64,000 bases of DNA from Plectrocnemia conspersa (taxonomy: Eukaryota; Arthropoda; Insecta; Trichoptera; Polycentropodidae): the NCBI GenBank assembly GCA_009617715.1, contig VTFK01000159.1, positions 992,001 through 1,056,000 of the forward strand, in the 5' to 3' direction. Under the pieces are notes generated by a model, which was not told the origin of the DNA, did not search any database, and was given only the letters and a program-made list of their open reading frames with translations. Numbering within the stretch: the first letter of the stretch is position 1; each line of letters opens with the position of its first letter. This document shows, piece by piece, positions 1-11,480 of this stretch. The translations under genes were made by a program, and so were the position numbers.

Positions 1-354
1 CAGTCGCTTTATTTTCGTGTACTTGGTCTTCAGTATTTTGCATCGAAAAAACTGAGCGCTTAGATCTTGAATAAGGTTTTGTAATTATCATAATATCTTA
101 AATAATTATAGAAATGAAAAACAATTATTTTTCAAGTATTTTGATAATAAAAAAATTGTCGAAAATCTTAAATAATTCTATTCATCGAATCTAAATACGA
201 TATTTTATTGAAACTAGCCTTTTTGTTATCAATGTGTAAATTTATATATACATTAAATCGTTTTAAATTACTGGTAAAAATTTTGTTATATTATGTAACT
301 TTATTTTACATCGTTGGATATTTTTTTTATATTATTATGTGACTTTGTAACCTT
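1..354. other. AT-rich spacer
   Basis: Low-complexity AT-rich DNA with A/T runs. No coding frame, known repeat or strong structure was seen. Confidence 0.6.
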
Positions 355-840
355 CCGTTGTGGCACGGTACGTGAGACATAGAGAGCCACGATCGCGTCT
401 CCAATTTCTTACCGTCGCGGCCAGAATATCAATGCTCGCAGTCTAAGTAATTCCGGTAAATTTTAAATTAATCCAAATATACTTATTATATACATTGTAT
501 GTATATATATATATAAATATATTTCCGCTCTAATTCTTACTCAAACGTGCAATCAAAAATCTTCTTACGCTATAGATCGTATAGTTGGGCCTTCACGAAG
601 ACTTGGCGCAAATAATGAAAATATCTCGTGCGTGTACTTTTTTGCCCTGAACTGGCTGCCCCCGAAGTTATTTATCGCCTGGACGTCTTCCGTATGATTA
701 ACACATTTCCAAATTATCCGGTATCGCGCTCACGTACGCGGCTTTCCTCGGTTTCTGTGTCTCACCGGTCGTGACCATTAGTGGGTCGTGACTGGTCTCT
801 GCCTTATCTAGGTGGACACTGGCGAGCTTAAAAGGTTAAC
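355..840. promoter_or_regulatory. GC-richer island 1, candidate cis-regulatory DNA
   Basis: Two CpG-containing stretches (about 355-445 and 575-840) stand out against the AT-rich flanks, separated by a TA microsatellite near 500-520. No frame encodes a recognisable protein and no repeat elsewhere in the window matches it. Single-copy, GC-richer islands of this sort recur through the window. A role as enhancer or conserved non-coding element is inferred only from composition and spacing. Confidence 0.25.
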
Positions 841-1659
841 TTTTAAAGTGCATTAAAACAAATTGTGCCACTCAAAATTAATATGTTACTAAAATAATGC
901 TAATGGTAGTCTTTACAAATGATAATTATTCGACGCACAGCGTAAGAAAAGACTAAATCATTGTATATAAACTATAAAACTCCGTCTATAAAATATAAAA
1001 TGTTATTAATCCACATGCGAGGAGTCAATTCGTTTTTTCTGCGCGTGCGAAAAAACTTGCTGAAATTAATCATTAAGTTTTATATTTATGGTACTGATGT
1101 TATAAACTGACAAGTGTTATGAAAATTACAAGGAATAAGTGTCATTCATAATGGAGTGAAAAGCCATCTTTTGTCATAGGTGAGCTCGTTAAAAACTTCA
1201 TTGATAATGGCAATAAGTGTCCAGAACTATTATTAATAAAACACTAACTGAAAGATTAGGCTATCTGAAAAATCAAAGATCGTTTATATGACGTTGAAAT
1301 CAAGATAACTTAGTTACTATTATATGCTAGAATAGATATGAAGGGGCGTTCTAAATGAATTATGAGTCATTTTTTGTTAATCTGAGTTTAACTTTTTCTA
1401 CTAATGATGATTAAAATCAATCAATTACAAATGTAATTATTATCTACATAATTTCGCTGTAATTAAACTTTTTGCCAAAAATATTTGTAAAATTATTGTA
1501 AAAAGAGACAAAATTTGTACCGCAAAAAAATAATATTTCCAAAAATTTAAAGAAGATAACTAAAAACAAAATTTTATTCGAAAAAAACAAACAATATCGT
1601 TAAAATAAGCGTGTAATTTTATATGTACAAATATAAAATGCGATACCCTAAAAAATCTT
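841..1659. other. AT-rich spacer with a weak acceptor-donor junction
   Basis: AT-rich filler. At 1178-1185 the plus strand reads TCATAG|GTGAGC behind a short pyrimidine stretch. This resembles a ratchet splice site but is weaker than those at 21980, 37174 and 50760. Nothing else was recognised. Confidence 0.4.
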
Positions 1660-2440
1660 GTAGAGTTATTTGTCACCGACACAAGTTCAAGAAAATCGGC
1701 TTTTGATAGCCGGTCTCGAGTGTTGCGGTTATATTTAACGTTTTAGTGATTTTATGATTTAAGTATGCCATTCATTGTTTACCACAATCGGATGCGGTTT
1801 TTTGTATTGATGTTCCGAGTAATCATGACAGATGTCTACTCTCCCGGATTGGTGGATTTGCATGGATCAGTTGTGTTTGTTGGTTCGATTCGCTTTAGTT
1901 GAAAAAATACTCGGGACATTGTGTCAACACTAATTTTTCCGAATCGAATTTTCGTTTCATACATTTGAACAATTCCGAACTACATAGTCGGTTTCAATGG
2001 TCAATCTCAAGCCAACCTTCCGGTTCAATGAGGATGACCATCTCGTTAAAACTTTTCCGTAACGGGAGAGTGTGCGGCCACATGTTTAGGAAGCTCTGAT
2101 CAGTAAAGTTAACGAGAGGGAGTTTAACTTATTAAACTGCGAAAATTTGCCAAACCGCCCGACAGAAAATTGTTACCACTCTAACTACACGGTTTCTGTT
2201 GAAGACGTCATTGACGAAACCGAATCTAGCCTAACTTTTACTAGGTACATACGTAGATTGTATACGAATAAGTTTTTGTAAACAATGTATCATATAATAG
2301 AAGCAATTTGTGTATCCCTTTTATAATTGAGGGTATGAGTTTACTTTAATATTAGTTAAATATAATCGTTTTATGTTTTTTCTTCTACATCCGAAAATAT
2401 AATAAATACGTATTATCTTGGACCAGTCCAGAACTTTGCA
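1660..2440 (+). mobile_element. Possible LTR-retroelement 3' end (weak)
   Basis: This block is richer in GC than its surroundings and holds a 66-codon frame (1899-2099). A purine run CGGGAGAG near 2063-2070 is followed directly by TGTGCGGCCACATG, which is how a polypurine tract abuts the TG of a 3' LTR. An AATAAA-like signal lies near 2400. No second LTR copy, primer-binding site or recognisable integrase motif was found, so it may equally be another single-copy island. The short frame does not match a family I recognise. Confidence 0.2.
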
Positions 2441-2639
2441 TTGCAGTATTTTTTTTAATGAATAAGATTTTCTAACATAGTTTAATGTCAGTCTGCGTTT
2501 TTACTTTTCTTCTTGAAGATTATCATAAGCTGTTCAGGTTTTAGTTTAATATGTTATAATTATGAAAATGACAGAAAACAATGCATCTAGTGTTACAGAT
2601 TGACGTGAATTTATATACATGAATGTATAAAAGCATGAA
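2441..2639. other. AT-rich spacer
   Basis: AT-rich filler. Nothing recognised. Confidence 0.5.
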
Positions 2640-2712
2640 TGTTATAATAACCGGCTTGGTTCGCAAGACCTTTGAATATTGCGATCGATTAAGCTCGATA
2701 AACATCTGTGCT

Positions 2713-2724
2713 TGATTGATTTAT
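2713..2724 (+). promoter_or_regulatory. Exd/Hox-like composite site
   Basis: TGATTGATTTAT matches the known layout of an Extradenticle half-site joined to a Hox half-site. Twelve-base matches arise by chance in AT-rich DNA, so it counts only as part of the island. Confidence 0.2.
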
Positions 2725-2839
2725 CTATTTTTATCTTTGTCGTCATAGCTATGAAAATCTGCTAGGACTATGACAACCTATTACACTATACGGTATATTG
2801 TCTTTAGTCATCGTCATAACATCTTGTACTTACATACGT

Positions 2840-2855
2840 ACATACATATGTATGT
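2840..2855. repeat. 16-nt perfect palindrome ACATACATATGTATGT
   Basis: A perfect self-complementary 16-mer. Related palindromes (ACATATGTAT and similar) recur in the window, for example near 18375, 25590 and 53990. Such motifs are common in insect DNA and no function is assigned. Confidence 0.6.
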
Positions 2856-3460
2856 TATTCTTGTCGTTGTAACACGCACCGTGTAATTGAAACTCGCGTT
2901 TCGCCCTCTCGTTCAAACGACGAACTACCCTTAATGAGCGTGTGTTTCAGATTATAGCATGAGTATAACCCATAAGCTCGCACGGTATTATTTTAGTCAT
3001 ACAAAGCTCAATGATTGATATAATTTGAATAGTAATATAGAACAAAAAAAATGTCATCGTCTCGCTTAATATTTTATTCTGCAATTTAACGTCGTAAATT
3101 ATATATTAATAAGTAAATATATTATTATATGGATTCAATTTAATTAGTTATTCTAGTTTGTAGAACGTGTGTATAATGGACAATGTTGAATTTGTCCACC
3201 TGGTCTTTCGATGATTCATTTTTATTTTTCGAATTTATGACTTTGTTGGGGGAGGAAAAATGGAGTTTGACCGTAAATTAAGTCTACAATGTGTAACTCT
3301 GCGTCTATTACGGGGGGCGAAAGACATACATTAGCTCCTGTTTTCTGGGGTGGATAAAATGACAGTTATTATGCTTCTTTCTCGTGCAGCCCCGACTCGC
3401 CGAGATAGTTCGGTCGAAAGAGATATGGAAACGGTTCTTTTTAATTACAAGCACAGTGCT

Positions 3461-3735
3461 AAGATTTTTTTATTAAAAAAGTAAAATAAAATATTTGCAA
3501 ATATATGTTATTATTTTTTGGTTTTTAGGGAGAGCTACTATAAAGAGTGGCATGTCTGTATTCGATAGATATGTTTATTATAATTTCAGGAATCCAAATA
3601 TGAATGAATATTTTGTTACTCAATATCAAACTGCCATTTTACCCATATATTTAGCCGCGCAACTCATATTTCTTTAATATTTTCCGTAAATTGCTCTTTT
3701 ACTTAAATACAACATCGAGGTATATGTCGCACAGC
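3461..3735. other. AT-rich spacer
   Basis: AT-rich filler with a 60-codon chance frame (3495-3677). It ends at the left end of the hAT copy. Confidence 0.5.
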
Positions 3736-4026
3736 TAGGGATTGCAAATTTTGACGAAATAAAAAAATCGTAATTCGAATATAAATAATTTCGGAATTCC
3801 GAAAAATTAAAATTATTTTTTGGTCATACTAAAAATATAAAACAGCTTATTTAAGATAGTTAATTCATTATTATTTATTGTATAAAAAATATTAAAATAA
3901 CAGAAAATAATGATTGTATAAAATTTTAGTTAGTATAGAAAATAAAAATGTTGGTATTCCATTTTACAATATTATTAAATTAAATTGTTGTTTTGATGTC
4001 TAAAATATGATTTGAGGAAACAGAGA

Positions 4027-4302
4027 TCACTTAAAGTCACGTCCACTAGTCTCAATCGATCTTTTGTACAAAAGTTGCCTGCAATTGAGATCGCTCGTTG
4101 GTGAAATCAAAATCAAAAATGTGTATACGGACTCTAAAATTTTTCCTCGCGCGCCATTCTCTTCAAAAATTTTCATTTCGGATTTCATTTTTAGAATTAA
4201 GCTATGATTTGGTTCTTGTCGAGTTGGCCTGGACCGTATGCTAGACGACAAATTCGACTGAAATTTGTTTTCCAAATTTTGCATCAATGATCGAGACTGC
4301 AT
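4027..4302 (-). pseudogene. hAT transposase C-terminal dimerisation domain remnant
   Basis: In this 91-codon frame, residues about 45-75 include FEENGARGKILESVYTFLIL followed by ISPTSDLN. This matches the layout of the hAT family C-terminal domain: FEATG.RG..LE.L...LL, then PTS.E.ERAFS. The usual glutamates and the AFS block are lost and the frame drifts away after PTS, so the product would be inactive. The domain normally mediates transposase dimerisation. It supports calling the surrounding inverted-end unit an hAT element. Other relics in the window are Tigger or LINE and lack this motif. Confidence 0.55.
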
Positions 4303-4453
4303 ATAGTAATTAGTTGTTTCTTATAGAATCACTTCTATCGAATATTCATCTTGTTGCAAAGCTTTCCATAACTTCAGCTATCGCATTTTTGTTGGTCTAG
4401 TGAACAATTTATGAAACTCACTTTTTCCACCGTTATCTAAATATTGCAGAGTT

Positions 4454-4714
4454 TCACACATATTTTATCGTCTTTTGCCAAAACCAAGGCAAAATAACTA
4501 AATACACACCACATTCGACAAAACAATTCTCAACATTGATGCCGCCAATTTTGGGACATTCCTTGATGAAGTCGCCATCTTTTGTTTGCCGGCCGAGTGT
4601 ATCGGTTTCTTTCATTAAGGCGTTATCACTCTTTACATTGCTTATTGTTCTGCCTTCTGCGATTACTCGTTGTGTAACCGTTAGTCTCTGTTCGAAATAA
4701 TATTTTATTTGCAT
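4454..4714 (-). pseudogene. hAT transposase fragment, central part
   Basis: This 86-codon minus-strand frame contains a segment around residues 56-80 (VENCFVECGVYLVILPWFWQ) that lines up by eye with the conserved hAT stretch in which a cysteine-containing segment is followed by a hydrophobic LAV-type helix. The preceding part is polar and not recognised. It lies upstream, in element orientation, of the dimerisation-domain fragment at 4027-4302 and inside the same inverted ends. No start codon or complete domain is implied; it is a relic. Assignment rests mostly on its neighbour and the element ends. Confidence 0.4.
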
Positions 4715-4879
4715 ATATTTTATATATTTATAATTCAGAATTCGCTATGAAATTTTCGGAATTTGAAATTATATTTATTAGAACAAATTTTGTATATGCA
4801 ATACCTATGCACAGTGCAATGTTTTAGTGTATTTCATTTTTATTTAATTCAAATCTCTGCGTTCAACTTTTAAAAAAAT

Positions 4880-5170
4880 TCTGAAACGTGTTCGTATTTC
4901 AAAACACTCGTATATCAAAGCAATTTTTTTTCATAAGATATTTGATTAGTTCCACAACCCTAAAATATTATTATAAAAATAATTAAACTTAAAAATTATT
5001 CAAATTGGAATCACTGCAATCTTTCACTATATGATAGCTCAATGGAATAATTTTCTTTTCGTGTAACTTCAACTAGGAAGCTATCCAATGACACTTGCTT
5101 CTGCCTCCTTTTGAAGATTGGACAAACATATGATATTGCATTGTCAAAGAAGAGGTTCATGACTCGTCCA
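4880..5170 (-). mobile_element. Tigger-like transposon fragment, same family as 47552-48649
   Basis: The stretch CGTATTTC.AA.CACTCGTATA..AAAGCAA, followed about 100 nt later by the block ending GATATTGCATTGTCAA and then TTCATG.CTCG, matches in order and orientation the left part of the Tigger-like copy at 47590-47880. The shared protein-level signal there is a transposase C-terminal region read on the minus strand. The outermost inverted end is missing here and the right boundary is unclear. It sits about 70 nt from the hAT copy, so the two insertions are adjacent but distinct. Confidence 0.5.
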
Positions 5171-5930
5171 TAAAAATAATATTTTAAATTAATATTTATT
5201 TTTACTTGCTAATTCTCTAACCAACATTTGAGTAGTACTGGTTTAGGAATATGATTCTTAGGCTATGTGAAAAATCAAAAATTAGATTTTTAGTGATTAA
5301 AAGGGGAGTGTTAGACGGACACCGTTGCATGTCAACGTCACGCTACCAAATATCCAACATCACATACATTCATCTTACCCCGCAACCCCGTCTTGCCTAC
5401 CCTTACCCTCCCTTAAATATGTATGTATCATACATATATTCAACTGTTATATAATACACAACAGTGTTTATAGTCGAAATGGCGTATAATATTTCGCGTT
5501 ACACTTCCCATCTGGTAATAAATAGGCCGCGCGATATAGGATAGCCCCGAGGGCCAAAAAAGAAACCTTAAACAAGGCGCGTTGAATTTATTATTAAGAA
5601 TCGCGGCGCTCAGTCGACTTTTAAAGGGCGTCCACTCGTTTGCAAATTTATCAAAAGCGAAATTATCAAATTTCACGAAGAAGCCGTTTAATTAACAATA
5701 ACGGTCCGGGTAAGGTGTCCGCCGATACGGAACGAAAAAACTTTATTCAAAAATTCACTCGGCGTAGAAAAAGAAAATTAGCAATCGAAAAGGGGTTTCG
5801 GGACTAATTGCGAAAACGCGAAACGGCCCAGGGATATGGGACTTGGAAACCCCGGCTCGTTATTAATACACGAAAAGCGCTCGTTGGTTTTTGAACATGC
5901 AAAATTTAATTAGATCTCCGCTGTGCCGTT
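5171..5930. promoter_or_regulatory. GC-richer island 3
   Basis: After about 100 nt of AT-rich DNA, a GC-richer island runs from about 5270. It contains CCGCGCGATATAGG, a TTTAATTAA homeodomain-type core near 5690 and long CpG-bearing stretches to about 5930. Frames of 67 codons (plus, 5251-5454) and 78 codons (minus, 5440-5676) are open but resemble no family. It is single-copy in the window. A conserved-element role is inferred from composition. Confidence 0.3.
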
Positions 5931-7054
5931 TTCGAAAAAAAAATAATAATCAAAAAATAAATACCTATTAGAGACGATTAGCGAAATATAAAATCAAAAT
6001 TATTTCCGTTTTATTTTTGTTAAAAAAGCTTAGTTTTATTTTCATTTTTAATAAAGTATCCAAGAGAAGTGCTTAATTGTGTCGTTCTTTGATGTATATA
6101 CTTATTATTATTTTATTCGTCTTTGACGTTTCGTGTAAATAATGTGAAAATGTAAACAAAGCGCATAATCCGTCGTATAATGCCATGTCGAGCGAGAATG
6201 TTGTGTATTAGCATTGACATTTTATTAAACCTCGTTTAAAATTAGACCCTATGAGATATTTGAACATGAGCCAATGCTTTGGTTGACTTGTGAAAGGCTT
6301 TTCAAGTATAGTTAATATTTTTATTGAATAAAAAAAAACACTGTTAAAGCTAATCCACAAACAGCTGTTATGATACTCGCAGCATATTAAAGAAATTTAT
6401 CTTGTAACTGTTTCACTAAATCTGGATACTACATAATCGGTGAACAAAAAATGGGAGTACCACGCGTACTGCCCGAAGGGCAATAACAGCCAAGTTTCGA
6501 AGTCTGTTCTTCGTTAGTTCTTAGAGACAATAAGGAAACATTATTGTAGATAATTATTATCAAAACATGTTACGAAACATAGTTTAAAAACATATAGTAG
6601 TATTCTGGGGAAATTATCAATAGATTCATTGATTGTGGGGATGCATAGAAAATTAAACATAAAACATCCGATGTTAATAAACCGATTTGGAGCAATATTG
6701 CTTTATGATAGTGCGAGACCTTATACTTAATAATTACTGTTGCAAAATTGAAGGAATTGGAATTTTTACAGATTATCGTATATTTTAACATTAAGACTTA
6801 TTTCTTCAAAATACCAAATTCAATAATCGCAACTTAAAAATAAATATTTTTATTAACAAAGGATTCATTAATTTTTAAATCGTTGGTAAAATACCATTTT
6901 TGTAAATAGAACATATTTTGATGAATAAAATTGTAGTTAAAAAAAATATAGCGGTTTATATCCCACTAAAAATATCATCCACTTCATATCAACAACATAA
7001 AAGTTTTTTTTGCAAATATTCAATATACTAAGTTCAGATGTCTTTATTTTTTTT
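5931..7054. other. AT-rich spacer
   Basis: AT-rich filler with a small GC-richer patch at about 6440-6520. A minus-strand 73-codon frame at 6570-6791 is AT-driven and unrecognised. Confidence 0.5.
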
Positions 7055-7165
7055 AAAACTATGGCCACCATGACTTGTCAGGTTTCCCCAATGCGTCATG
7101 ATGGCCATTATACAATGTAACATTAACCTTTTGGAGTCCTTGTCTACACGCATTAGACATCTATT
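7055..7165 (-). mobile_element. LINE 3'-end fragment
   Basis: The block CCATGACTTGTCAGGTTTCC, then CAATGCGTCATGATGGCCAT and TATACAA, matches 26470-26520 and 60370-60420. The 60-kb copy lies directly 3' of a minus-strand reverse transcriptase, so this is taken as the 3' untranslated end of that LINE family, read on the minus strand. No coding part remains here. Confidence 0.5.
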
Positions 7166-7560
7166 TTTTACTGGCAGCTCCTTTGTCCATACATAACGTC
7201 TGGATATTTTTTTCTCAAGTTATTTGAAATTATATCTTAAAATTAATAACATTATAAATAAAATATATAAGAAAACTAAATAAATAAAACGTGTTTTAAA
7301 TATTCCATTTATTATATACGTATCTTTATTTAATATAATAAAAGAAGAAATTAATAAAATGGTTCTTATAAATAATAAACTTTTATAATCTAATACGATT
7401 ATTATTAGTACATTTCTTAAATTAATATCAATTAAATAAATTTCATTCAATTATAAATAATAAATTTTAGTAGAATAAATATATTCCAATTAAAAACAAT
7501 TAAATTCAAATAAAAAAAAATATATTATAGATATATATTTCAACTTCTAAAGTTAATTCT
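7166..7560. other. Extremely AT-rich tract
   Basis: Almost pure A/T with interspersed AATAAT and TAAA runs. The 76-codon minus-strand frame at 7220-7450 is isoleucine/leucine-rich because of composition. Confidence 0.6.
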
Positions 7561-7830
7561 GGCAAAATAGAATTACATACATTTCCAGCTTTTCATATCA
7601 ATCGTCGAAAATATCCTTTTGCTTGGTTAACCCGCTGAGAAACTAGATGGCTCGTGCAAAAATAGTGTTTTCAAGCACTGATGTATTGCCCGCAACGGCC
7701 AAAAATAAGGGACGCGATCGCGACTCTCTAAAGCACTTTAAAGCTCGCAACCGAAAGTTACCGACCGTTTACGGATTGTCGACACCGCCCCTCAGCAGCT
7801 TTAAAAAGAGCTTTATAATGTAGAAGTTTT
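7561..7830. promoter_or_regulatory. GC-richer island 4
   Basis: CpG-bearing single-copy stretch with GACGCGATCGCGAC near 7711 and a MEF2/CArG-like CCAAAAATAAGG at 7699-7710. There is no coding frame of note. The regulatory reading is an inference. Confidence 0.25.
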
Positions 7831-8289
7831 TCTCTTTAAACATTGCTTATAAATACTGTAATCATTTTAAATTTAATATTAAATAAAAAAAATACTATTT
7901 TAATAATTATTTATCAGTCGTAGCTTAAACTATATTTTGAAGCTTTTTCCGATTGCTCTAATTATAGAAAAAAGCCACATAAAAACCTGACAATTCATTC
8001 TATAATTAACTGCGCACAAACACACATACAAAGATATTTTTAATTGTATGTTAAGTATTCGTATATAGAGATATTCTATATATATATTATTAATGTTGCA
8101 ATTATAAAATGTATCTATAGTATTGACCGTACTTTAAATAGAGCACCCTATTTTAGCATTATATTATGTTACTTAACCTGAATCTGAAAGTAATACATTT
8201 CATATTACATCAAGAAACTGACACTAATTTAAATATTTGCCATAAAATAAATATATTATATTGAGCATTAAGAACAACTGTCAAATTAC
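7831..8289. other. AT-rich spacer
   Basis: AT-rich filler with TA microsatellite near 8070-8085. Nothing recognised. Confidence 0.5.
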
Positions 8290-8935
8290 ATTAAGACACA
8301 TGTCACAAGTCAATCTCCCACAAAGGCGAAATATAAACGAAACTCATGACAATTTGTTTACCGATTACGTCAACCAATTAAACTCGCATAACAATTAGAA
8401 TTTTTCACCTAGGGCGAAATTAGAATTTGAGCGATAAGTCTGAACGCTGGTTAGGATGTGCTTCGTCTTCGGTGTTTGGTGAAGATATTAGTTATCGAGG
8501 CTTGAAGGTTTATAAATTAGATTCTGGCACGCGATGTTATAATACGTCATGGGCTCAATCCTAGCAAACCCCGCAGGTTAGGAGAAGCCTTGGAAATTAA
8601 AATTACCTCAATTTTTCTCCATTACGCGTTCAAAACACTCGTGCATGGAGGAGGTGGGTAGTGAGCGTTTATTATTTTATTTACAGCCATAAATATAAAC
8701 GTACGCAATAATGTGTAAGTACTTACCATACGTAAATAAATACGCAGGGACGTACATACATAATTTAATAACATTCAGCGTGAGAACGACACGAACTCGA
8801 AGGGATTTAAGCTCAAGAACAATGCAACATGCCATTGCGTGATGAAACCATAGACGTGTGTATTTTGTTTGGCGTCGTCGGCGAAAGATTTTTTTCTTGA
8901 TTGTTATAATTTCATAAAAATTACCTCTTGGCATT
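8290..8935. promoter_or_regulatory. GC-richer island 5
   Basis: Long single-copy island with CpGs. The first half holds TTACCGATTACGTCAACC and a CAATTAA core. The second half contains a minus-strand 85-codon frame (8677-8934) with no recognisable domain. Composition and uniqueness suggest a conserved non-coding element; not testable here. Confidence 0.3.
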
Positions 8936-9950
8936 GTTCTTTTTAATAATCCTTAGTAGATAGACATGGGTTAAAACCTAATATTAATTTTCATCATTTT
9001 TTGATAAAATTAAATAAAGTAGTTATAGTATATATTTTGTATTTTTGTGTTACTTGGTTGATTAACTGATTAATGAAGTATAATAATAAAATATATGTAT
9101 GCCATTTTTTTTCGTAATATTTTTTGTACAAAGATTATCTAATTTATATTTAAAATTGTGCACTGATTTCAATTCCTGACAATTTTAATAACAAAAGTCT
9201 AATTTTTCAATGTTAATTAAATAAAATTATTAAATTTATTATCTTCTTAGCGCAAAAAAACATACGGTGGCATTGTCTGTATTTAATATTACTTTATTTT
9301 ACATTGTACGCAACACGGTATGTTAATGTCTGTATCATGTATGTACATATTTTTATTTAAAATTCATGTATTTTTTTAAATAAAAGGTAAATTAAAGCAT
9401 ATAAATAACCCATGTACGTTTGTCAGTGTTAATTTTCGCAAAAATAATGAATGAATATAATAATTCTTAATATGAACGTACATAGTTCTTCAAGTTTAAC
9501 ATATCTTTATATAGATAAGTAATGATAATTACATCACAGGAATAGCACTTTTAGTTGACACATTTTGATCGCAGGTGTCACGAGTTTATTAATAATAATA
9601 CAATATTAAGGAAAATTCATAACCTTTGTATTAAATTAGACGAGTATTAAAAATAGTTTATTTCTTACAGAGCACATTGTGCTGTAAGAAATAACGTGTG
9701 GCATTATATTGATTTATTATGATACATTTCACTCTTAAGAATGAAATTCAATTTTGGCACGTGCTCCTGTCATTTTTTATTGAATCGCATTTACAATGTC
9801 TGGCGACATTTTTGTTTCTTGCTTCCAAAAACAATCTTCTTAGTTTATCTACTATATATAGCTTTGTTTGAATAAATCAGTCTTTGAATTCAAACCATAA
9901 AATAATAAAATTTGACAATCGCTAGATATTTTTTATTCGAATTGTTGTGC
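8936..9950. other. AT-rich spacer
   Basis: AT-rich filler containing the hairpin at 9660-9692. No gene or repeat match was seen. Confidence 0.5.
9660..9692. repeat. Short hairpin, 14-bp stem
   Basis: ATTTCTTAC (9660-9668) pairs with GTAAGAAAT (9684-9692), and AGCAC (9671-9675) pairs with GTGCT (9679-9683), with a 2-nt bulge and a 3-nt loop. It is too short for a typical insect microRNA precursor. Confidence 0.6.
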
Positions 9951-10629
9951 TTTATCGACCGTTACCGGACGAGGCTTCCATTACTATTTGCATATCTAAC
10001 GTAAATAACCTCCAAGTTGGTTTGAATTGCAGATTCTAATTGAGCCGACGTCTTACAACTTACACACAGAATCCAGACAATGGCCATTAGCCACTTTGTT
10101 GACCTCTCTGCGCACAAACGTGTAACGTACACCCTTATTTCGATTCCCAATATCAAAGTGGACGGATAGCCTCGGGCTATAAGCACGAGGAAATTATATT
10201 AAGTTGAATTTGACACCGCGTATATTGTTGCCAAATAGCCAGATGTTTGTGCAGTGGGGGTTCGAGTTCGTTTCACAATAGCGACGCACCGTCGAGTGCG
10301 CTCAGAGGGAAAATAATTCAATGGGCACTCTCGATATGATCGAAAAAGTAAATATTTTCTATACATAACAATTGTATGCACGCTCGATTGAACCAACGCC
10401 AAAAAATCAGAGCTGTAGTAGATATTAAGGCCTGTCGTATTTTGTATTCGGATACGTGCAAAATCTAATCATACGAATATTTATGAAAACGCATGAATAA
10501 TCAGCTTAACTTTGTTCAATAGTAATGAAGGTTTTTGTGTGAACACGCGCGATTAATTGCGAATAAGATACTCCGATAATCTTTGGACAAACATTTTATT
10601 AATGAAAAGTTAATCTCCCTTGTGCATGG
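9951..10629. promoter_or_regulatory. GC-richer island 6
   Basis: CpG-bearing single-copy island. Minus-strand frames of 74 codons (9962-10186) and 67 codons (10199-10402) lie side by side but share no family resemblance. Possible regulatory DNA by composition. Confidence 0.3.
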
Positions 10630-11480
10630 AAGACAATATTTATTATTAATAATAGATAATTCATTTTATCACATATTAATATATACAATACAGGGTTTAT
10701 AACAATTTCATATTAACAATTAAGTTGATAAAAATAAGGATATAAAATAACACGTTGGTGGTTACAATTTAAGGAGAAAATACTCAAAAACTTTTTACAA
10801 TTTAAGTAAAATAAAAAATAAAAAACATTGGATTAGGTGCTAATATGAATATATTCAGCTAAAAATCTGAAACTATTGATATGTATTCTTCAGTCTCTAA
10901 AGCAATATGTGCTTTGATATTTTGTTCTTATATTTAAATTTAAGGTTGTTTCTATCGAATTTTGTGGTTACGGTTATTTTTTATAATATTTTCTGGTATG
11001 AAAATGACAAAGTTCTTTGATTGTTAGTATCTGTAGGCTGTTATATAGTTTTTTTAGATATGTGTAAACATTTTTTATCACGTTATTTTGGAAAGCATAC
11101 GTATGTTAAAAATGTTTCTAAATAATTGTTTGTGTAATAAGATTTTATTTTTTGTTGTAAGCGCGCTCTTTTTTTTTATTAAATATCGGTCTAAATCAAG
11201 TATTTTATATTCATTTTTAGAAAGAGATACTGACCAGTGAAGAGAAATAACAGGTGACCCACTAAAAAGTCGCTGGCGTTTAAAGGGTTAAAAGGAAATT
11301 TCAAAATGTATATTAAATTTTAGCTTTGAGTCCAGGTGTAAGCCCAGGTTTAACGCTAGATTTCCATTATACATAACTGCCCAGTTAACTTTTTTTAAAA
11401 AAAAAAGTTTTTCTACGTTTCATAAATATGATTTACTTTGTTTTATTCTGGTTGATTTCATTTTTCACCTTTCAGTATAT
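10630..11480 (-). mobile_element. Jockey-type LINE remnant, copy A
   Basis: Shares ordered blocks with copies at 19428-20240 and 42150-43250: a 3' end of the type TTTATTATTAATAAT, TTGGTGGTTACAATTTAAG, CTCTAAAGCAATATGTGC, TTCTTTGATTGTTAGTATCT, and AGATTTCCATTATACATAAC. Read on the minus strand, the last block gives WKSSVK followed, after small shifts, by a GLHLDSK-like peptide. This is the conserved post-catalytic part of Jockey-clade reverse transcriptase (VKYLGL.LD). All frames are broken. It retains only the C-terminal third and 3' end, as 5'-truncated LINEs do. Confidence 0.6.

Larger units (their letters stand above)
2640..3460. promoter_or_regulatory. GC-richer island 2 with homeodomain-type sites
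   Basis: Three CpG-containing stretches (2640-2760, 2865-2960, 3175-3450) are separated by AT-rich DNA. The first holds TGATTGATTTAT. The last has G-rich runs and no coherent frame. No protein-coding signal or repeat match was seen. A regulatory role is inferred from composition only. Confidence 0.25.
3736..4807 (-). mobile_element. hAT-superfamily DNA transposon, decayed, with target duplication
   Basis: The left end reads TAGGGATTGCAAATTTTG. The right end, read on the other strand, begins TAGGTATTGCATATAC, so the two ends are imperfect inverted repeats. The 8 bases outside each end are CGCACAGC (left) and TGCACAGT (right), sharing the six central bases GCACAG, as expected for an old 8-bp hAT target duplication. 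Inside, on the minus strand, are two transposase remnants (4454-4714 and 4027-4302). At about 1.07 kb it is far shorter than an autonomous hAT element, so it is internally deleted as well as mutated. It lies antisense to the putative plus-strand host transcript. Confidence 0.65.

Noticed and set aside
6440..6500. Plus-strand GGAGTACCACGCG as a reverse-transcriptase VPQG motif
   Set aside because: The codons give GVPRVLP and nothing before or after resembles reverse transcriptase.
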